A stretch of 64,000 bases of DNA from a bacterium (GTDB lineage Bacteria > Latescibacterota > Latescibacteria > Latescibacterales > Latescibacteraceae), in the NCBI GenBank assembly GCA_021372535.1, contig JAJFUH010000234.1, positions 47,038 to 111,037 on the forward strand. Direction: 5' to 3'. The notes under the pieces are model-generated. The model was given only the letters and a program-made list of their open reading frames with translations, ran no database searches and was not told where the DNA came from. Positions 60,601 to 64,000 of the stretch are shown here, one piece after another. Position 1 is the stretch's first letter, and every line of letters begins with the position of its first letter. The position numbers and the translations under genes were made by a program.

Positions 60601-60944
60601 GGTTCCTCCCTTGAAGTAAGGGTGTGAAAGAATTATAATACTTAAGAAAAAGTATCGTGCGGATTTGTATAAAAACCCGAACCGGTTTTCTCTGACACTG
60701 TATATGTGGATTACCGATTTATGTCTGTACTGATTAAAGAATATACATTAAAAAATAATTTGTGTCACAATTTATTTTATGGTATTTTATTTGTGTCACA
60801 TATTTTATAATAATAACACGTTTTAATTATCCGGTTTGAAAATTATAAATATATGCAGAATTATTCTGATGATTCTAATTTCAGGTAAAATATAGTATCG
60901 TAAAGTTGATTGGCAAATAAACATTCAATATGAAGAGGAGTGAT
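60601..60944. other. AT-rich divergent region with paired operator-like palindromes
   Basis: 344 bp between the divergent lipoprotein and heme-beta-helix genes. Highly A/T-rich. Contains the two TGTGTCACA copies (60759-60800) and both promoters. Confidence 0.6.
60759..60800. promoter_or_regulatory. Two direct copies of the palindrome TTTGTGTCACA, 31 bp apart
   Basis: TTTGTGTCACA at 60759-60769 and 60790-60800. The core TGTG-T-CACA is a perfect dyad. The 31-bp period equals about three DNA turns, so both would face the same side. It resembles the TGTGA/TCACA half-sites of CRP/FNR-type sites only loosely. Candidate operators for the divergent genes. Confidence 0.55.
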
Positions 60945-63287
60945 ATGTTTTACAAGCATTTTCTTTATAGAACGCCTATTTTTCTGCTCATTATTTTTAC
61001 CGGGTGTATAGGATTTGCAGGGCTAAGCCAGAGGAGGAGCGAACTGCGGGCCGGCATGCGTCTGAGCGAGATACACCCGGACTGGGAAAAAAATGACAGA
61101 TGCACGAAGTGCCATATGGCATGGAGCTGGGAATATGGGTATTACCGTGGCTGGGATCGTCACGGTCTTATCAGCGATTATTCAAAAGTTTCACCCGCTG
61201 GTTACAAGGACCCCTATGGACTCGATGTCCCGATCAATTCGTTCGCGGAGTATTATTATACCACCTGGTGGAAAGATGCCCTGATGGAACGGAAGGATAG
61301 TACCGAGCCGTCAATGCATCTTTCCGGGTACGGCCGTATCAACGACGGCACCGCTGTTCCGGAAGATTTTCACGGCAGAGTGATTGTGGTTGATCCTTCG
61401 GGGCAGGGCGATGAAAAAACCGTCCAGGAAGGTGTGGACAAAGCTCAGCCAGGCGATACGGTGTTTGTCCGTCCCGGAACCTACAAGGAAACGGTACGGC
61501 TCAGGGAAGGAATTCGGCTCTGGGGTCAGGATCCCTATAAAACCATCATCGACAGCGAAAACAAGGGCTCCACGATTATCGCCGCAAACAAGTGCGACAT
61601 TTCCGGCTTTACCTTGACCGGAACCGGATTCGATTATTCCAGCGACCGTTTCCGCGCCGCCATCCATGCGGTCGACTGCGATTCGACGCTCGTGATAAGG
61701 GGTAACATCTTTTTCAGTAATTCGGTGTTCGGTGTTCTCGTGGAGAGCTCCCGTTCCGATGGATACAACACCACATCCGCCGACCGTTACATCGCCCCGG
61801 AAAATGCCCTCGACAACATCTCGTACAAAGGTTACTCCAATCCCCTTATCATCGGCAATACGTTTTACAATATCGGCGAACGGGCGGTATACTGCATTCA
61901 TGCCGCGCCGGAAATCGCCAACAATATCTTTGTCGGCAACCTCAAAACTCTCGGGATGACCCAGCTTTCAAAACCATTCATTCATCACAACGTTTTCTAT
62001 CGCAACAATGTCTCCATCAACATCAACCGCTCCACTCCTGTCATCTGCCGCAATATCATGATCGGGAATTACTGGGGCCAGCGGATCATGGAAGGCTCGA
62101 TGCCGGTCATTCATGACAATATCATCTGGAATTCCCCCTATTACAAGGAGTTCGCGGAAGACGGGAACTATATACCGTATCCTCCCTCGCCCGGCACCGG
62201 GGAAATCGAGGCCGATCCCCGGTTTGTCGATATGAATGGAGGCGATTACCGGTTCGCTCCCGATTCGCCGTTCCTGGGCAAGAATAAAAAACCGGAACAT
62301 TACGGTATTATCGAGGGACCGGGAATTCAGGTTCCCCCAACCGTAGCGTGTGAATACTCCTGGGCCGAGGAATTCCTTCACCGTACCGATGAAACACGGG
62401 CCGTCATCGCGGCAATCGACTCGGTGAACAGCAGGATAAAGACCATAAATCTTGCCTATACGCTCATCTACAGGAGCTTCATGTATTCGGAGTACGATTC
62501 CTCGGGCAACCAGACCGCTTTTGAACTGAAGGATAAACCGGTGAGCGGCTTTGATTATGCGGCGCAATCGTGGAACTGGGATAACGGGAAGCGCAAAAAG
62601 ATGTATACCTGTTATCTCTTCGGCGGAGGTAAAACGCTCTCCGATTCGGGGACGGTCATTTTCGATGGCCGAAGGGTACATGCCCTTTCCGGCCGATTCG
62701 CGTACCCGGGGCCTTCCGATCCCGATGCTCCCGCGGTTGGTGAGCCGCCCTGCCGTGAGAACATCGGCGGCCTGTACCTTGACTACGACCAGTACATAAA
62801 CGGTTCCATCGGCCCCGCGGGTACTTTTTACTATGGGTATCTCCGCATTCTCGGCGGAGAAGTCCTGGGTGAACGCGAGATGGTCGACGGCCGCGAATGC
62901 GTTGTCGTACGGTATCCGCACCTCGGGCAGGATCAGGTATACAAGTTCTATCTCGATCCCGGACTCGGTTACAGACCGCTCAAGCTCGAACAGTATTTCG
63001 ACCGGCAACTGTACCGCCGTATCGACGACTACCGGTATGTTCCGACGGATGGCATGTGGCTGCCGGTTTCTGTCAGAATTACCGATTACGCGGTGAAGAA
63101 GCCGGAGGAAGGCAGAGTCATTGGAGTTACTGTCCTGCGGGTAACGCCGGAAACGCTTGTGGTCAACGGTCGGCCGGTAGATGTGGCACAGTATCTTCCC
63201 CCGGAATTGAATTTAGAGGAATACGCCAAGAACGGAACGTATGTTCCTCCGGTGAAAAAAACCCACAAGAAAAAAGAAGACAAGTGA
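60945..63287 (+). CDS. Lipoprotein joining a c-type heme site, a beta-helix and a LolA-like fold
   Basis: 780 residues from ATG 60945 with GAGGAG five bases upstream; an earlier ATG at 60930 lacks a site. Lipoprotein signal (YRTPIFLLIIFTGC, Cys21). A single heme motif C53-x2-C56-H57 (RCTKCHMAW) follows. About residues 130-430 are a right-handed beta-helix (GDTVFVRPGTYKETVRLREGIRLWGQD, SGFTLTGTG, NPLIIGNTFYNIG, APEIANNIFVGNL, TPVICRNIMIGNYWG). Residues about 470-760 resemble LolA/LolB-like lipoprotein carriers (INLAYTLIYRSFMYSEYD, VVRYPHLGQDQVYKFYLDPGLGYRPLKLEQY). A basic tail (KKTHKKKEDK) ends the protein. A TonB receptor follows 46 bp later. I know of no named family with this combination. 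Confidence 0.72.
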   Translation: MFYKHFLYRTPIFLLIIFTGCIGFAGLSQRRSELRAGMRLSEIHPDWEKNDRCTKCHMAWSWEYGYYRGWDRHGLISDYSKVSPAGYKDPYGLDVPINSFAEYYYTTWWKDALMERKDSTEPSMHLSGYGRINDGTAVPEDFHGRVIVVDPSGQGDEKTVQEGVDKAQPGDTVFVRPGTYKETVRLREGIRLWGQDPYKTIIDSENKGSTIIAANKCDISGFTLTGTGFDYSSDRFRAAIHAVDCDSTLVIRGNIFFSNSVFGVLVESSRSDGYNTTSADRYIAPENALDNISYKGYSNPLIIGNTFYNIGERAVYCIHAAPEIANNIFVGNLKTLGMTQLSKPFIHHNVFYRNNVSININRSTPVICRNIMIGNYWGQRIMEGSMPVIHDNIIWNSPYYKEFAEDGNYIPYPPSPGTGEIEADPRFVDMNGGDYRFAPDSPFLGKNKKPEHYGIIEGPGIQVPPTVACEYSWAEEFLHRTDETRAVIAAIDSVNSRIKTINLAYTLIYRSFMYSEYDSSGNQTAFELKDKPVSGFDYAAQSWNWDNGKRKKMYTCYLFGGGKTLSDSGTVIFDGRRVHALSGRFAYPGPSDPDAPAVGEPPCRENIGGLYLDYDQYINGSIGPAGTFYYGYLRILGGEVLGEREMVDGRECVVVRYPHLGQDQVYKFYLDPGLGYRPLKLEQYFDRQLYRRIDDYRYVPTDGMWLPVSVRITDYAVKKPEEGRVIGVTVLRVTPETLVVNGRPVDVAQYLPPELNLEEYAKNGTYVPPVKKTHKKKEDK

Positions 63288-63333
63288 TGGATTGGGGGTC
63301 TATTGCCCTGTGCTCCCGGTGCAGGGGACGATG

Positions 63334-64000
63334 ATGGGAAGATTTTCAGTGAAAAATATCACGTGCTGTTTTCTTTTTTCCGCGTTGACCGTTGCGCCCT
63401 TGTGGGCCGCCGGGCAATCGTTGAGTGGCAGGGTAGTTGACGCAAACACAAAAAAACCCTTGCCCGGCGTTTCGGTATACCTTGTGAAAAACGGAGTGAG
63501 CGGTATGACCGGCGATGACGGGAAATTTCTGCTCAAAGCCGCGAATACGGGGCCGGATACCCTTGTCTGCCGGAGCATCGATAATTTCGTAGAGAAGATC
63601 GTGGTTTCAATCCCCGGAACGATCGAGGTCAGCCTTGAAACGAACGTTCATGTTCTCGAAACGGTTGAGGTCCGCGCGGCAAGGCCGGACGAACTCCCTC
63701 TGTATGCTCGTACCTCCGCAAGCGTGAATGTCATCGACAGGGAAAACATCCCCGAACGCTCGGCAACGGTCGACGAGGTGCTGGACAGCGAGGTCGGCAT
63801 CGATACCCGTTCTCTCGGCGGCATAGGGGGAAGAACCAGTGTCAGTATTCGCGGTTCGACATCCGAACAGATAGAGGTATACATCGACGGTATTCCTCTG
63901 TCAGCGGGAGGAAGCGGCCTGACCGGCTTTGCCTTTGTCCCGATGAGCCAGGTCGACCGTATCGAAATATATCGCGGAACATCGCCGGGAACGTTCGGTT
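63334..64000 (+). CDS. TonB-dependent receptor, N-terminal part, cut by window edge
   Basis: 222 residues from ATG 63334 (63331 is also possible; GGGG ends at 63327), open to the right edge. Signal peptide (VKNITCCFLFSALTVAPLWAAG). Residues about 26-108 form a CarboxypepD_reg-like domain (LSGRVVDANTKKPLPGVSVYLVKNG). The TonB plug begins with LETVEVRAARPDELPLYARTSASVNVIDRENI, DEVLDSEVGIDTRSLGGIGGRTSVSIRGSTSEQIEVYIDGIPLSAG and VDRIEIYRGTSPGTFG. The plug is full in sequence up to the edge; the barrel lies outside. It imports an unidentified ligand. The adjacent lipoproteins suggest a shared substrate. Confidence 0.92.
   Translation, partial: MGRFSVKNITCCFLFSALTVAPLWAAGQSLSGRVVDANTKKPLPGVSVYLVKNGVSGMTGDDGKFLLKAANTGPDTLVCRSIDNFVEKIVVSIPGTIEVSLETNVHVLETVEVRAARPDELPLYARTSASVNVIDRENIPERSATVDEVLDSEVGIDTRSLGGIGGRTSVSIRGSTSEQIEVYIDGIPLSAGGSGLTGFAFVPMSQVDRIEIYRGTSPGTFG

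Overview
The window reads as bacterial chromosome from a Gram-negative lineage with an outer membrane, most likely in the wider FCB (Fibrobacteres-Chlorobi-Bacteroidetes) group. Pointers are a secreted beta-propeller ending in a type IX-like/FlgD-like sorting domain (NYPNPFNPSTT), a DUF5686 outer-membrane protein with a carboxypeptidase-regulatory-like domain, a TonB-dependent receptor with the same N-terminal domain, many lipoproteins and Tat substrates, and glycan-active enzymes (GH29, GH172). A candidate phylum such as Latescibacterota or KSB1 would fit, but this is inference. There is no phage, integrase, transposase, rRNA, tRNA or CRISPR array. The intergenic spaces are unusually rich in dispersed palindromic repeats.

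Layout. 1-9314 (minus): a partial PAP2-type membrane protein, an exported beta-helix protein, an FG-GAP-like exported protein, dusB-larB-larC, and thiC-rimO. 9681-10296 (plus): an MntA/HepT toxin-antitoxin pair. 10433-12589: a membrane acyltransferase-like protein and an FKBP lipoprotein with a clear terminator. 12712-31908 is about 19 kb of minus-strand genes: a heptaheme cytochrome lipoprotein with an outer-membrane partner, an M28 peptidase, purF-ferredoxin-flavoprotein reductase, a PHP protein, purQ-rnr, DUF5686, GH29 fucosidase, a deacetylase-like lipoprotein and a PurS-PurS-PurL fusion. The purine genes purF, purQ and purL supply the first and fourth steps of IMP synthesis.

32196-44581 (plus): the sorting-domain protein, then a full phosphate regulon phoB-phoR-porin-pstS-pstC-pstA-pstB-phoU. 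Candidate 11-bp-period TTAACA-like Pho boxes precede phoB and the porin gene. 44803-54850 is mixed: NlpC/P60 hydrolase, an orphan ABC ATPase with a damaged signature motif, phosphodiester-glycosidase-like protein, MATE exporter, GH172-like lipoprotein, an atypical aldo-keto reductase and a small duplicated periplasmic protein. 55464-57354: ammonium transporter and PII. 57429-59187: sodium:solute symporter and a small PepSY-type membrane protein.

59476-64000 is the most distinctive part. A surface-type beta-propeller lipoprotein diverges from a lipoprotein that joins a single c-type heme site, a beta-helix and a LolA-like fold; that gene is followed by a TonB-dependent receptor which runs off the right edge. 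The 344-bp divergent region carries two copies of the 9-bp palindrome TGTGTCACA spaced 31 bp apart. Also notable is a 45-bp nested-hairpin repeat present twice (20377 and 38196) with a compensatory base-pair change.
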